Source: Saitoella complicata NRRL Y-17804 (Eukaryota > Ascomycota > Saitoellomycetes > Saitoellales > Saitoellaceae). Taken from it: DNA of 64,000 nucleotides. The notes under the pieces were generated by a model. That model searched no databases, was not told where the DNA came from, and was given only the letters and a program-made list of their open reading frames with translations. This document shows, in pieces, positions 20,037 through 30,394 of this stretch; within the stretch, counting starts at the first letter, position 1; each line of letters opens with the position of its first letter. Location: the NCBI RefSeq assembly GCF_001661265.1, contig NW_017567010.1, positions 296,422 to 360,421 of the forward strand, read 5' to 3'. The position numbers and the translations under genes were made by a program.

Positions 20037-22412
20037 CGAATAAGTCCTGTTAATCCCAGGATGCCCAGCAAATGGTGCATCATGGCAATCACGTGAGACC
20101 GATTTTGTTCATGGGCCTTCCGGTTAACATAATCTCCAAGGGCTTATCTCATCAGTTCGGAGATAGAGCAAACCATCGTCAATCAACCATCGATCGGTTT
20201 TGCCACCCTTTTCCCCACGCTCTTGAAGATATCTTTAACAGTATCATTGCCTCTTGAAAGATAGTCCATGCGTGGTTTTGTCTTCAGTTCTTCTGTAGGT
20301 AGTGAGCATTGTGGATCGAAGTGTATCTGATCGATCTGAATTCTGGACAAAGCGTCGGCAACAACATTCATTTTGCCTGGTTTGTAAACGATCTTACAGT
20401 CGTAATCTGCCGCTTTTTCTTGCCACCTTCGTTGTCTTCGATTCAGGTGCTTTTGAGTTTTGAAGTATACCAATGACTGATGATTGGCGTATATCTTGAA
20501 TGATTTTCTCAATAAAAAATGTCGTCACTTCGTAAAAGCATGCATTGTAGCACACATCTCTTTATTATTTACGAGATCATTCAACTCATGTGCATTGAGC
20601 TTGCTGGACTTATAGGCGACAGGCTGGCCATTTTGCATCAACACTGCTCCAATCGCTTTTGCATCTTCAGACGCATCTGCAGAAAATTCAAAGTCCTCAT
20701 CAGGGTCTGGGGATTTTTAGAACTGGTCTGGTTGACGATGCAATCTTGACCTTCTCAAAGGCTCTCTGCATCTCCGTCATCCAGGTAAGAACCATAGTTC
20801 CAGGGAGACTGGATGTACAGTGTGCAGTCAATGATTCAACCATCCTGGAACATCCTTCAACAAAGATTCTGCAATAGTCTGCCAATCCAACAAACAACTG
20901 TAGTTGTTTCATCATCTTGGGTTACGGAAATTCCAGAATAGCGGGTACACCATGATATTATCCAAGTAGACTACGACGAACTTATCCAACACGTCTCGGA
21001 AAATGTCATTCAGGAGGGTCTGGAAAGTTGCCGGTGCATTTGTTGATCTAAATGGCATAACAATCCATTCATAATGACCATAGCATGTGTTGAATGCTTT
21101 CTTGTATCAATCTTTTTCTTCAGGTCAATCTTTGAAAACCAACAGGCACCATGAAATCTGTCTGTGATTTCATCAATCCGAGGAAGACTGTAACAATTCT
21201 GAATTGTCTGTGAGTTCAATGCTCGGAAGTCGACGCAAATTCTGAGTTTGCCATCCTTCTTCTTGACGAAAAGGACAGGCGCTCAGTATGGACTCACAGA
21301 TGGTTGTATTTTGCTGTTTTTGGGCAGACCTTATATCTGGGCATATAGTTCATCCAACTCTGGTTTGGACAACCTGTATATGCCTCTGTAGTGTGGTGTA
21401 GCTCCCTGGACTTCGTCGATGTGAGGAACCACATGTCGATCCACTGGCTCTCCGGCTGGTAGATCTGAGAAAAAACATCACCGAAATCTCTCATGATGAA
21501 GTTGGGACTACCCTCTTTTGGTTTGGATTTTATTTTCTCTGAAGGAGTTTCCACCAGGAACATGACCATAACTTCTTCCGATGTCAAGCTCCAAACTGCC
21601 TTCTTGAATCCAGTACGTCCAATTATATCAATCTCAATTGGGTGTTCTGCTTCTGGGTCACTCTCCTCACCAAACAGTGGAAGAGTATCACTCCTTGATC
21701 CATCCGACAAAGTCACTGTTTGATTTGCCCGATCAAAAGTAGGATTGAATCGGGCAAAGAGGGTGCACCCAGCAACATATCATTATGTTCTGCATCTGCT
21801 ACATAGAAAGCTTTTCGGATTCGTCTGTTACTGATCCGTAGCAGGACAGCTTTAGTAACTTCACTGGCAAACTGCTTCTCATCTTTTGCTGTTGTGGTTG
21901 CCGTCCTGACTCGCATAGGCTCAATCGCGCGAGTCTTGATCCTCACTTTCTCAGCATATGATCGACTATGGGGATATTCGGCGCAGTACCAGGCGCTGGG
22001 GTAACAATCTCGATATCTTCCGTATTTTCAATGGCACCTTCGGCCATGTCCTTTTGTTCCAATTCCACAGCACGCATCGCTAGCATGGGGCCCTCTTTCT
22101 AATCAATAGGTATACCCCACCCTACTGACCCTTACCTTTTCCCATCTGCCTTTTCGTGTCCTAACTCATGTTCCTGTTGGTGTTGCCACGCTTTTGCGTC
22201 TCACGGTCTCGAGCATAATGACCAAAGCGTCCACAGTTGTAACACTTCCTTGTGCTGATATCGAGCCTGAACTCACGGGCGCTTCCCCTAACAAACGTTT
22301 GGTGAAACGTACAGCATCAATCTCTATGGCGACGTTCCCTCCAGAGCGACCATCGCTCAAACCGTAACGAAGTGGAGCGTTTCTGTAGGACATGAAGTTG
22401 TGCTAGCCCGAA

Positions 22413-22952
22413 TCAAGAATCCTGTTGCCGAACGTAATACTGTCGTATCGGTCCGCAATCATGATGACTTCGTCCAGAGTCTGCGGGTGGCAAAGTTTGA
22501 GTTCCAAACTGACCTTTGGCTTCAACCATGGATGAATTTGTTGAGAAATTTGATGTCGCTGAGTTCCAAGATGTGGATGCGTAGGTTGTGAGTTGAGTAA
22601 CGTATTCACCAACCGACGTTGTCTGACGAGAGCTGTGCCCCTCATCTCTGAGTGATCTTGCAGCGTTCACAGGGGCGAAGTACTTCATGAGACCACGTTT
22701 GATGCTGTCCCAAGTCAATGCCGCAGGGTCCTTACCCTTGACCTCCCAAGCCCTGAGCTGCGCGCGATACCATGACAATGCATTACCCGTAAGCAATGTT
22801 CCGACAAACGCTGAATGTTTCCCGGCTCTGATATCCTCGGCGAGACTGAGGTACTGATCAACTGAGAAACACCAGTTCTCAATTACCATCAAGTCGCGTT
22901 TGCCGTTGTAGGACTCCGGAAGCTTGAGCTTCAATCCGCGAGGGGTTGCCAT
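22413..22952 (-). pseudogene. gag remnant of Ty3/gypsy element
   Basis: Open for about 180 codons from an ATG at 22952, beginning MATPRGLKLKLPESYNGKRD, then the retrotransposon gag core (WCFSVDQYLSL, NALSWYRAQL, WDSIKRGLMKYF, SVGEYVTQLTTYAST). The frame is broken before the zinc knuckle by a shift, after which the expected protein continues in another frame. This is the longest intact piece of the element. Confidence 0.8.
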
Positions 22953-23015
22953 TGTAAAGTATCCGTTTTTGTTGTTTTGATCCGAAGAATAAGGATGTAC
23001 TCCTATGCTACCAAA

Positions 23016-23055
23016 TGTAACGGATGCACAATCACTTCTTATTCCATCCGTTACA
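23016..23055. repeat. LTR-like end with perfect 11-bp inverted repeat
   Basis: TGTAACGGATG (23016-23026) and CATCCGTTACA (23045-23055) are exact inverted repeats with TG..CA ends around 18 bases. On the element's strand it is followed by TTTGGTAGCATAGG, resembling an initiator-tRNA primer-binding site. It looks like a 5' LTR reduced to its two ends, or a solo fragment. It lies 85 bases before the MTR10 ATG. Confidence 0.55.
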
Positions 23056-23140
23056 CGCAGCGCCCATCACGTGCAGGCGCAACCGAGGACGCCGTCAGAC
23101 CAAACATTGCAACAACCACCACAGACATCGACAAACAGCA

Positions 23141-25999
23141 ATGTCAGATCCAACATCAGATCCCAAATACCAGCAATTGTTCGCCGCACTCCAGACGCTG
23201 TACACCAACAGTGCACGAGCCGACAAGGAGCGCGCAAACACATACCTTGAGGAATTCCAGAAATCAGCGGAAGCATGGCAGGCGGTTCATGCGATCTTGA
23301 GTTCGAGTACGGCGGGGTTGGAGGCGAAGATGTTTGCGGCGCAGACGATGCGGACGAAGATTACATATGACTTTCACCAGTTACCGAAAGAGTCGCTTGC
23401 ATCGCTGAGAGATTCGCTTTTGGGGTTGCTCGTGATGTATCGCGCCGGCCCTAAACCGCTTATGATTCAGCTTGCTGTCTCATTAGCTGGTCTTGCGCTT
23501 CAGATGACGGAGTGGAAGACTGTGTTGCAGGATGTTGTGCAGCACCTCGGAAACGACAAGGAGACTTGGCCGGCGATGTTGCAGTTTATTGCGGTTTTGC
23601 CGGAGGAGGTGAGTGATTCGAAGAGGGTGTCGTTGACGGAGGAGGAGTTGGATGCGAGGACAATGGAGCTTTTGACGGATAATGCGGATCAGGTGTTGCA
23701 GCTTTTGGTGCAGTATGCGCAGACTGCTGGGCCGGAAGGACCGAGTCCTGTGTTCTTTGCGTGCTTGACGAGTTGGTTGAAGGAGATTCCATTGCAGTCA
23801 TTCATTGCGACATCGCTATTCGATTTGACGTTCTCGGCATTGGCGGTGGATTCTTGCTTCGATGCGGCGGTGGATTTGTTGTGTTCGATCTTCAAGGAAA
23901 CCAGGGAGGTGGATGAATACATGATGGTCATTCAGGCCATTTACCCACGACTATTAGCGCTGCGACCAAGAATTGCCGAGTCAAGAGAGGACCCGGATGC
24001 GTTCAGGGGTTATGCGAGGTTGTTTGCGGATGCGGGAGAGAGTTGGGTGGTCCTCATTGCGCGCATGCCGAGGGAGTTCCGTGCGCTGGTGGAAGCTATT
24101 GCGGAGGTCTGTGCATATGATGAGGATCTCGAGGCTGTCAAGTTTACCTTCTACTTCTGGTACGACCTCAAGCAGATGCTCACCATCGAGCGATACGCTG
24201 AGGCTCGGGCGGAGCTCAGGGACATCTATGCCGGTTTAGTTGATATCATGATCAAGCACCTCCACTACCCCAATGGCGACAACCCTAACGATTTGTTTGA
24301 CGGTGACCGTGAGGCTGAGGAGAAGTTCCGTTCGTTCAGACATGAGATGGGTGATGTCTTGAAGGATTGTTGTGTTGTGGTTGGTGGATCGGAGTGTCTG
24401 CACAAGGCGTGGGAGAAGGTGTATATGTGCTTGCAGAACGGTACAACAAAGTGGCAGGATATTGAGGCGCCTCTGTTCAGTATGCGAGCAATGGCAAGGG
24501 AAATCCCGTTCGAGGAGGACAGTGTGTTACCGCACATCATGGAGATGCTGGTCAAGCTGCCTGAGCACGAAAAGATCCGTTACGCGGCTACGCTGGTGTT
24601 GGGACGCTACACCCAATGGACATCAAGACATCCGCAGTTCCTGGAATACCAGCTTCAATATATCACCTCTGGTTTCAAGAACCCTTCGAAAGACGTCATG
24701 TCTGCTGCTGCTCAGGCGTTAAAGCACTTTTGTCAAGATTGCAACCAGTTGCTCATTGACTATGTGCCTCAGTTGCATCCGTTTTACCAGCAGGTTGCCC
24801 CGGCTTTGCATAGTGCTGATCTTTTCGAGGTCACTGAGGGGTTGTCGCATGTCGTCGCCGCTCAACCTCCTGCCCAGCTCTATGACACTATGAAGATGTT
24901 CTGCGCCCCCATCGCTCAGGGACTTATGGCTCATATCCCCAACGCCGCGACCGCTGATGAGGATCTGATGAAGAAGATTGCTGACGAGGTTGAGCTGTTG
25001 ACTATCTTTATCCAGAACGTCGCTCCCTTCGTCGAGGCCAGCAAGCCCCATCCCTGTGTCACTTTGATGCAGGAGCTGTGGCCTGTACTCTCTGCTCTTC
25101 TCCAAGCTTACGGCAACGCGCCATTCGTTGCCGAGCGTATCAGCAAGTGTGTGAGAAGCATGATGAACGCTTACCGCATGCACATGTTGCCGCTCCTCCC
25201 GGCCATCGCTGAGATGTTGGTCGTCTACTTTGACAAACTTCAATACGGTTGCTTCTTGTGGGTGAGCGGAACTCTCGTGAGAAACTTTGGTGAGCTTGAG
25301 GTTGCGGCGGAGACTAAGGCTGCTGTCTGGTCGTTTGTCCAACAGCAGGCTATCAACATGTTCAAGATCCTGAACAAGACTCAACCAAAGGACATCCCTG
25401 ATGTGATTGAGGATTTCTTCCGTTTCATGGGTGATGTAATCATGAACTTCCCTCAGCAGTTATGCACGTCAAATCTCCTTGACCCCGCCTTCCAGGCTGC
25501 ACTCGTGTCGCTCAGCTTGGAACAACAAGACCCTCTCGTCTCCATTCTGCATTTCATGCGCGATATGCTTGCGTGGGCTTTGCCATCACCACCGACATCG
25601 ATCATGCCCCATACTCCTCCGGAGGTCATGGACGCTGTCCGTGCCATCACCTCGCAGTACGGTCCGCAGTTGACTTCCATCATGTTCTCAGGAATGATCC
25701 ACACCTTGCCCCGAGACTGTGTTCAAGATGCCAGCGGTGTCTTGCTGATGCTTTTGGAGATCTTCCCTCAGGAGGCGGTTGGATGGATTGCGGCGACCAT
25801 TGCAGCCTTGCCCGAGGGTACCTCCAGTGCTGAAGAGCGCCAGAAGTTCATGGCCAGCTTGACTGGAGCCTTGCAGCAGAATGACATTAAGAAGGCACGG
25901 AGACTGGTGCAGGACTTTACTGCTCATTACAGAAGAAGAAACGTGACCCCCCGTAACGCGACGAGGGGTTTGGACTACACTTTTAGCTATTCAGGATAA
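23141..25999 (+). CDS. MTR10: Importin-beta family receptor MTR10 / transportin-3
   Basis: Intronless from the ATG at 23141 (MSDPTSDPKYQQLFAALQ), 952 residues. The N-terminal helices show LEEFQKSAEAWQAVHAILSS and EAKMFAAQTMRTKITYDFHQ, the importin-N and exportin-1-like region of the Mtr10/TNPO3 branch, and the rest is HEAT-repeat helices such as LPHIMEMLVKLPEHEKIRYA. These receptors import SR-type RNA-binding proteins and return tRNA to the nucleus. The frame is open 39 codons further upstream to 23024, but that extension crosses the retroelement end and is of low complexity, so 23141 is preferred. The C-terminus RRLVQDFTAHYRRRN is typical of the family. Confidence 0.92.
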   Translation: MSDPTSDPKYQQLFAALQTLYTNSARADKERANTYLEEFQKSAEAWQAVHAILSSSTAGLEAKMFAAQTMRTKITYDFHQLPKESLASLRDSLLGLLVMYRAGPKPLMIQLAVSLAGLALQMTEWKTVLQDVVQHLGNDKETWPAMLQFIAVLPEEVSDSKRVSLTEEELDARTMELLTDNADQVLQLLVQYAQTAGPEGPSPVFFACLTSWLKEIPLQSFIATSLFDLTFSALAVDSCFDAAVDLLCSIFKETREVDEYMMVIQAIYPRLLALRPRIAESREDPDAFRGYARLFADAGESWVVLIARMPREFRALVEAIAEVCAYDEDLEAVKFTFYFWYDLKQMLTIERYAEARAELRDIYAGLVDIMIKHLHYPNGDNPNDLFDGDREAEEKFRSFRHEMGDVLKDCCVVVGGSECLHKAWEKVYMCLQNGTTKWQDIEAPLFSMRAMAREIPFEEDSVLPHIMEMLVKLPEHEKIRYAATLVLGRYTQWTSRHPQFLEYQLQYITSGFKNPSKDVMSAAAQALKHFCQDCNQLLIDYVPQLHPFYQQVAPALHSADLFEVTEGLSHVVAAQPPAQLYDTMKMFCAPIAQGLMAHIPNAATADEDLMKKIADEVELLTIFIQNVAPFVEASKPHPCVTLMQELWPVLSALLQAYGNAPFVAERISKCVRSMMNAYRMHMLPLLPAIAEMLVVYFDKLQYGCFLWVSGTLVRNFGELEVAAETKAAVWSFVQQQAINMFKILNKTQPKDIPDVIEDFFRFMGDVIMNFPQQLCTSNLLDPAFQAALVSLSLEQQDPLVSILHFMRDMLAWALPSPPTSIMPHTPPEVMDAVRAITSQYGPQLTSIMFSGMIHTLPRDCVQDASGVLLMLLEIFPQEAVGWIAATIAALPEGTSSAEERQKFMASLTGALQQNDIKKARRLVQDFTAHYRRRNVTPRNATRGLDYTFSYSG

Positions 26000-26221
26000 G
26001 GTTGAGCAAAAGGTTTGGAAGACATATAGGGTGAGAATTTAGCGGAGTTGAAGTAGCATCATTAACGGTAGCATTAATCGCATGGAAGCGGTTGGAAGAT
26101 AGGAATAAGGAAGACTAACAAACAAACATCGCCGTCATAACACATCAAACCCTCACAAAACGCCTCTTCACCTTAAACTCCTCTGAAGCCACCTGCAGCA
26201 AAGTATCGTGCGAGTACTATT

Positions 26222-27120
26222 CTACTCGTCGTCCTCGGTGACGTCTTCGTCATCCTTGGCAGCAGCCTTCTTGGCGAGCTTTCTTCCGCGGGTCTTCTTC
26301 GGTGCCTCGTCCTCCTCGACCTCGTCCTCTAAGTCGTCTTCCGCCAATGACTTCTTGGCTGCCGCGGCACGCCTGGGAGCTGCACGACGAGAAGGTGCAG
26401 CCTCCCTGGAAGCCTTCTTCGACTTCTTCTTTGGCTTTTCCTCCTCTTCCTCCTCCGTGAACTCAGCCTCTTCCTCATCTTCAGTCAGCTTCGCCTCCTC
26501 TTCATCTTCAGACGCCTCTTGCTTTGCCTTGCCTCTCTTTGTCGGTGCTTTCTTCTTGGGAGTTGCTTTCGGCTTCGACTCCTTCTTTGCCTTCTTGGCA
26601 GGCTTCTCGTCCACATCCGAAACCGAGGCCTCTCGCTTCGCCGCCTTCTCTGCTTCCTTCGCTGCTGTCTTCTCCTCTGCCTTCTGGACCTTCTCTTGTT
26701 CTTTGTTCTTGTGGCCCTCCGAGATGTCTTCCTCGGCGATATGTCCAACCTCAAAGGCAGCCTTGATCCTTTCCTGATCCTCCTCGCTGTCATTTTGGTT
26801 AGCGGCAGAACAGTCCTGTGGTTGGATGTAGAAACGTACTTCAAGTCTTCATAGCCGTCAACAGCTTCGGCATCCTCGTCCACGTCTGATTTGAGGTTCT
26901 CGATCTGCTTGTCTGTGACACAGCCCCATTCTCTCCATGACCAGGAGGAAAAGCTCGAACTTTGAACGAAAGATCCAAGCTTCAATAGGCCCTTTTCCAT
27001 CTTCTGCTTGCAGGCATTGCAGCTGCCACGGGCGCTTTTAGTGTACTCTGTCCATGATCATCCATTAATCCCTGCTACGTAGTGCAATATGATGCGACGC
27101 TCACCAACTCTGTAAGGCAT
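26222..27120 (-). CDS. PARP-type zinc-finger nuclear protein
   Basis: Three exons: 27105-27120 (16 bases), 26840-27047 and 26222-26786, introns 57 and 53 bases, 262 residues. Residues 1-85 form a zf-PARP domain: YTKSARGSCNACKQKMEKG, LLKLGSFVQ, WREWGCVTDKQIENLKS, AVDGYEDL. The rest is a highly charged Lys/Glu/Asp and Ala tail with nuclear-localisation-like clusters (KKAKKESKPK, KKKSKK) and acidic runs. No PARP catalytic domain is present; fungi such as fission yeast have similar stand-alone zf-PARP proteins, so a DNA-break or chromatin-binding role is plausible. The expected zinc ligands are Cys-Cys-His-Cys; the His three residues before the last Cys is Glu here (REWGC), which may weaken zinc binding. 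Confidence 0.78.
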
Positions 27121-27835
27121 GGAGATTTGAACGACAATAAAGCTCGTCGGGTTCTTCTAGGTGGATCAGTCGGTTTCCCGTTGCGGTTCGCAATTACTTA
27201 AAGTGCGGAGACGATGGCGGACCCTCAGCGCGCTTTGCGTCATTGATCAGACGCGAACCCAGAGATCGAGAACTTTGTACGATGGAAAATCGAGTGGAAC
27301 CGGGTCAATTGAGTTCCATTTACCGTCTGGAAGCTTCTCCTCTGCGCTTTTGCTCCTCCGTCTTTTGGCCAATAACATTGCCGAATTCGGCAACCTTCGC
27401 GGGTAACGTAGACCAAATCAACTGGAGCCTGGGAATTTCGATCAAACCTTCTTCCCTTGCCTGGTAGGCGGCCCTATAAGGAACCCAACTATGCCTATAG
27501 CAAAGCCCGTGAAACCTCGTAACCCGTAGTTGCAGTTTCAAGATTCGCTATTGCAAATCGAGTTTGACACATGTACGCGACATGAACCACCTACCGTGAC
27601 GTCGACCACAAGTAAAGACTACGAACTCACGTTTTACACTTGCACTTATCATACGTAGACATCATTCCAATTGCAAGCTTCAACTAAGTGCAGACCAAAA
27701 AAAAAGGCGCCAGTTTCCTGTACCCAAAACTTTAAAACGTAGAAAAAATCAAGTACCTGGAATCAAAATCCAGGAAAATATCGTCCAGCCATATTGCAAT
27801 TGCGTAAACACGATCAATGCCACTAGTGATTCACC
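27121..27835. other. Intergenic region, nothing recognised
   Basis: About 715 bases upstream of the zf-PARP gene and downstream of the IFH1-like gene, both on the minus strand. A run of nine A at about 27700 and scattered direct words are visible, but no tRNA, gene or repeat is supported. Confidence 0.4.
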
Positions 27836-30124
27836 TCACATCACCGCACCAAAAAGCGGCGACAACGTAGGTCCCATACCCAACCCACCATCAGCACCCG
27901 CATGATCACCAACACCCGTCATATTCATATCCATATCCATATCCATAACCTCCAACTCCCTCCTCTTCTTCTTCTGCGCAAGCTTCTTCATCCTCTTCTT
28001 ATTCTTCCTCCTAACCGCTTCGGGATCCTCCAAAACTGCCATCCCAATCGCACCATGAACCTTCGCCGGGGTACCGTGGACCGATCGCGATCCCTTTTTC
28101 TTCTTGCCGGATGCGTTGGCGTCTTTGGAGGCCATCATCTCGTTGCGGCGGGAGGCGAGGACGTACCATTCTCGAGCGTGTTCTTCGCGGGCAGTGAGGT
28201 CTTTGCGGCGGGTTTGTGCGCGGCGGAAGGTGCCGATTGGGATGCGGTCCCATCTGCTAAGGTCTTTTGAGGCGGGAGGGCCCCCGGGGCCTGTGGGGAG
28301 TGTAGCGAGAGCGCCGACATCCAATATATCGTCGAGAGTAGTGAATGGCGGGGTAGGCAACGTGCTACTTCCGTCATCAGACGGACGGACGGTGGTGATA
28401 CCATCGATGATACCGACAGACCCCTGACTCTCCTTCGCAGCAGACCACATCCCGAGGACCGGCTGTTTCTGCGCAGTCTTGGGCATACCTCCAGTCAAGG
28501 ACGAGTGCACGATAGGTTTCTTGACAGGTCCTGGCGTCGAGGTCTTCTTCCCCTTAAAGTCCTCCTCATCTGTCGTTTCGCCCTCTGCTGCATCATCCGC
28601 CTGAGCCCACAGCATGTCGATTTCATCCTTCTGATCATCCTCATCGCCATCTTCTTCGAGAAACACATTCCACCCAATATCAGCATCGTCATCCGAAGAC
28701 ATATCCTCATCCTCGTCATCATCCTCGCCTGCATCGAGCACCTCGTCGTCTTCGTTGTCAGATAGCCATCCGAGGTATGTCTGCCCATTACTCCCTCTTC
28801 GCCCACCACTCGCTTCCTCGATGAAATCAAGTATGAACTGATCCGAATCGTAATCCGCATCCTCCGTCTTGACGGGTCTGGTATCGAAATTATTGGGAAC
28901 GAGGGGACTTCCGAGGTCGAATTCGTAGATTTCGTCATCATGGTCGTGGTCATCTTCCTCCTGTTCACCAAATGGACCATCCAATCCGGTTTCGACTTCG
29001 AGAACGTCCTCTTCTGCGTGGTTGAGGAAATGGTCTTCCTCGTCACTGAGTCCCAGGCCGAGCATGACTTCCCTCTCCAAACGAGCGGCTTCGGCAGCCT
29101 TTTCCTCTTCGATGATTGCGCGCTCCTCCTCGTACTCTCCCTCGTTCTCATCAGGGTCGATAGGTGGCAACGAAGACAAAGAAGAATCAGATGATTCGCC
29201 ATCTGAGTCGTCAATATTGTCGTCAAAGCTGAAATTGGTATTTCCGGATACGTTGCTAGTATTTGTATTTCTTCTCTTTTTGCCGGTGGTCGATGGAGTA
29301 GTCTCTGTATTTGGTGTTTTGCCAGCCTTCTTTGGCGTGGTTGTATTTCTTGACGGAGCCTTACCGACACCTTGTCCGGTTGGCTTAGGTGCCTTTGCTG
29401 CTTTCTTTCTCTCTTGAACGGCCTTGGATAAAGGTATGTCTTCATCGTCGCTGTCATCCGAGCTTAATGAGTCATCAGAAGAGCTGTCATCCAGCAAAAC
29501 CAAACGACCGAATGGACGGTTTTGCTTCATGTAGTCGTTGAACTGCTTGACCGCCTTTTCGGGAGAAGAAGACTCTGCTTCCGATTCGGAATCAGGAACT
29601 GACGAAAGAGACGACGAGGAATTTGAAGAAGTCGACATCCGTCGCCCGCGATCCAAGAAAGCCTGCGGAGCCCGCACAAGGACCAGCTTGAGCGGTTTGC
29701 GTACCGGGGGTCGAACAACAGGTTGTTCCGTGATCGTCTTTGGTTGCCGAGGAAATGACATTGGCGTAGTACGGGCCGAAACCTCGACGTCCACAGTAAT
29801 CGCACAAGTACATTTTCCGTCACACACCGGGCACAGATCATCATCCTCGTCTTCCTCGTCCTCGTCTTCGTCCTCTATTGCCTCTTCCTCCTGATCATTA
29901 CCACCGTCACCACCATCATCATCACTCTCCTCTTCCGAACTCGAATCGTCGTCCTCCTCTGAACTCTCAAAAGCCTGCGCAGCGCGAGCCATAGCAGACT
30001 GGCGCTTCAACGCACCCAAATTCTTTCCCTTGCCTGCACCTTTTCCTCTACCCGGAGCATGATTGTATTTCCCTGAGAAGGCCGAGGCTCCTCGAGGATT
30101 TGAATGTAACGTCGTCTTTGCCAT
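27836..30124 (-). CDS. Acidic nuclear protein, candidate IFH1-like ribosomal-gene co-regulator
   Basis: Single exon, 762 residues, extremely acidic and Ser-rich (many D/E runs between residues 50-100, 190-240, 300-350 and 450-550). A compact CPVCDGKCTC motif near residue 96 could bind zinc. The conserved-looking part is near the C-terminus (about residues 620-720): DLSRWDRIPIGTFRRAQTRR, REEHAREWYVLASRR, and a basic KKNKRMKKLAQKKKRRELE-like tail. Acidic Ser-rich composition plus the SRWDRIPIGTFR element resembles the Fork-head-binding region of Ifh1/Crf1, co-regulators of ribosomal protein genes. I hold that assignment loosely; it could be another nuclear chromatin-associated protein. The ORF is certain, the function is not. 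Confidence 0.6.
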   Translation of the reverse strand: MAKTTLHSNPRGASAFSGKYNHAPGRGKGAGKGKNLGALKRQSAMARAAQAFESSEEDDDSSSEEESDDDGGDGGNDQEEEAIEDEDEDEEDEDDDLCPVCDGKCTCAITVDVEVSARTTPMSFPRQPKTITEQPVVRPPVRKPLKLVLVRAPQAFLDRGRRMSTSSNSSSSLSSVPDSESEAESSSPEKAVKQFNDYMKQNRPFGRLVLLDDSSSDDSLSSDDSDDEDIPLSKAVQERKKAAKAPKPTGQGVGKAPSRNTTTPKKAGKTPNTETTPSTTGKKRRNTNTSNVSGNTNFSFDDNIDDSDGESSDSSLSSLPPIDPDENEGEYEEERAIIEEEKAAEAARLEREVMLGLGLSDEEDHFLNHAEEDVLEVETGLDGPFGEQEEDDHDHDDEIYEFDLGSPLVPNNFDTRPVKTEDADYDSDQFILDFIEEASGGRRGSNGQTYLGWLSDNEDDEVLDAGEDDDEDEDMSSDDDADIGWNVFLEEDGDEDDQKDEIDMLWAQADDAAEGETTDEEDFKGKKTSTPGPVKKPIVHSSLTGGMPKTAQKQPVLGMWSAAKESQGSVGIIDGITTVRPSDDGSSTLPTPPFTTLDDILDVGALATLPTGPGGPPASKDLSRWDRIPIGTFRRAQTRRKDLTAREEHAREWYVLASRRNEMMASKDANASGKKKKGSRSVHGTPAKVHGAIGMAVLEDPEAVRRKNKKRMKKLAQKKKRRELEVMDMDMDMNMTGVGDHAGADGGLGMGPTLSPLFGAVM

Positions 30125-30394
30125 TTGATGGAAGTTACGGGGTGAACATTTTCGAGATTTGAATAATTACTCGTTCAGCTTCGACGTATTCTCGGCGGAC
30201 GATTGCCTTTAGCTCAATCGGGTAACGCTTGGAGGCAAATTGTTATCAACCAATAATTACATGGATTTGGCTCTTTCTTGTTGAGATCATTTAGAATGAG
30301 TTATCCTTTCATCTCATCACCTTATCAGTCGATGTGACGTTGTTGCAGTTGAGCTCGAGCACGGAGACTCCTCCCCGACCTTTTACACCCAACA

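Larger units (their letters stand above)
19245..23055 (-). mobile_element. Degenerate Ty3/gypsy LTR retrotransposon
   Basis: A 3.8-kb minus-strand element with gag, zinc knuckle, protease, reverse transcriptase, RNase H and integrase remnants in the order of Ty3/gypsy. Pieces seen: gag (22413-22952), CYNCGRFGHYARD knuckle near 22190-22250, a protease-like segment (21713-21946), reverse-transcriptase fragments (20700-21300, for example SKIDLKK), RNase H (20183-20512, with KPGKMNVVADALSR) and integrase (19245-20036). The frames change repeatedly and are cut by stops, so the element cannot encode a working polyprotein. The last knuckle Cys is replaced by Arg. A tRNA-primer-like TGGTAGC sits just inside the LTR-like end at 23016-23055. 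It separates FAU1 from MTR10 and is the only clear transposon in the housekeeping part of the window. Confidence 0.9.

Noticed and set aside
23024-23140. 39-codon N-terminal extension of MTR10
   Set aside because: It crosses the retroelement end, is low in complexity and precedes a start that matches the family.
30205-30280. tRNA-like A-box (TTTAGCTCAATCGGGTAA)
   Set aside because: No B box, anticodon arm or acceptor pairing follows, so a tRNA is not supported.
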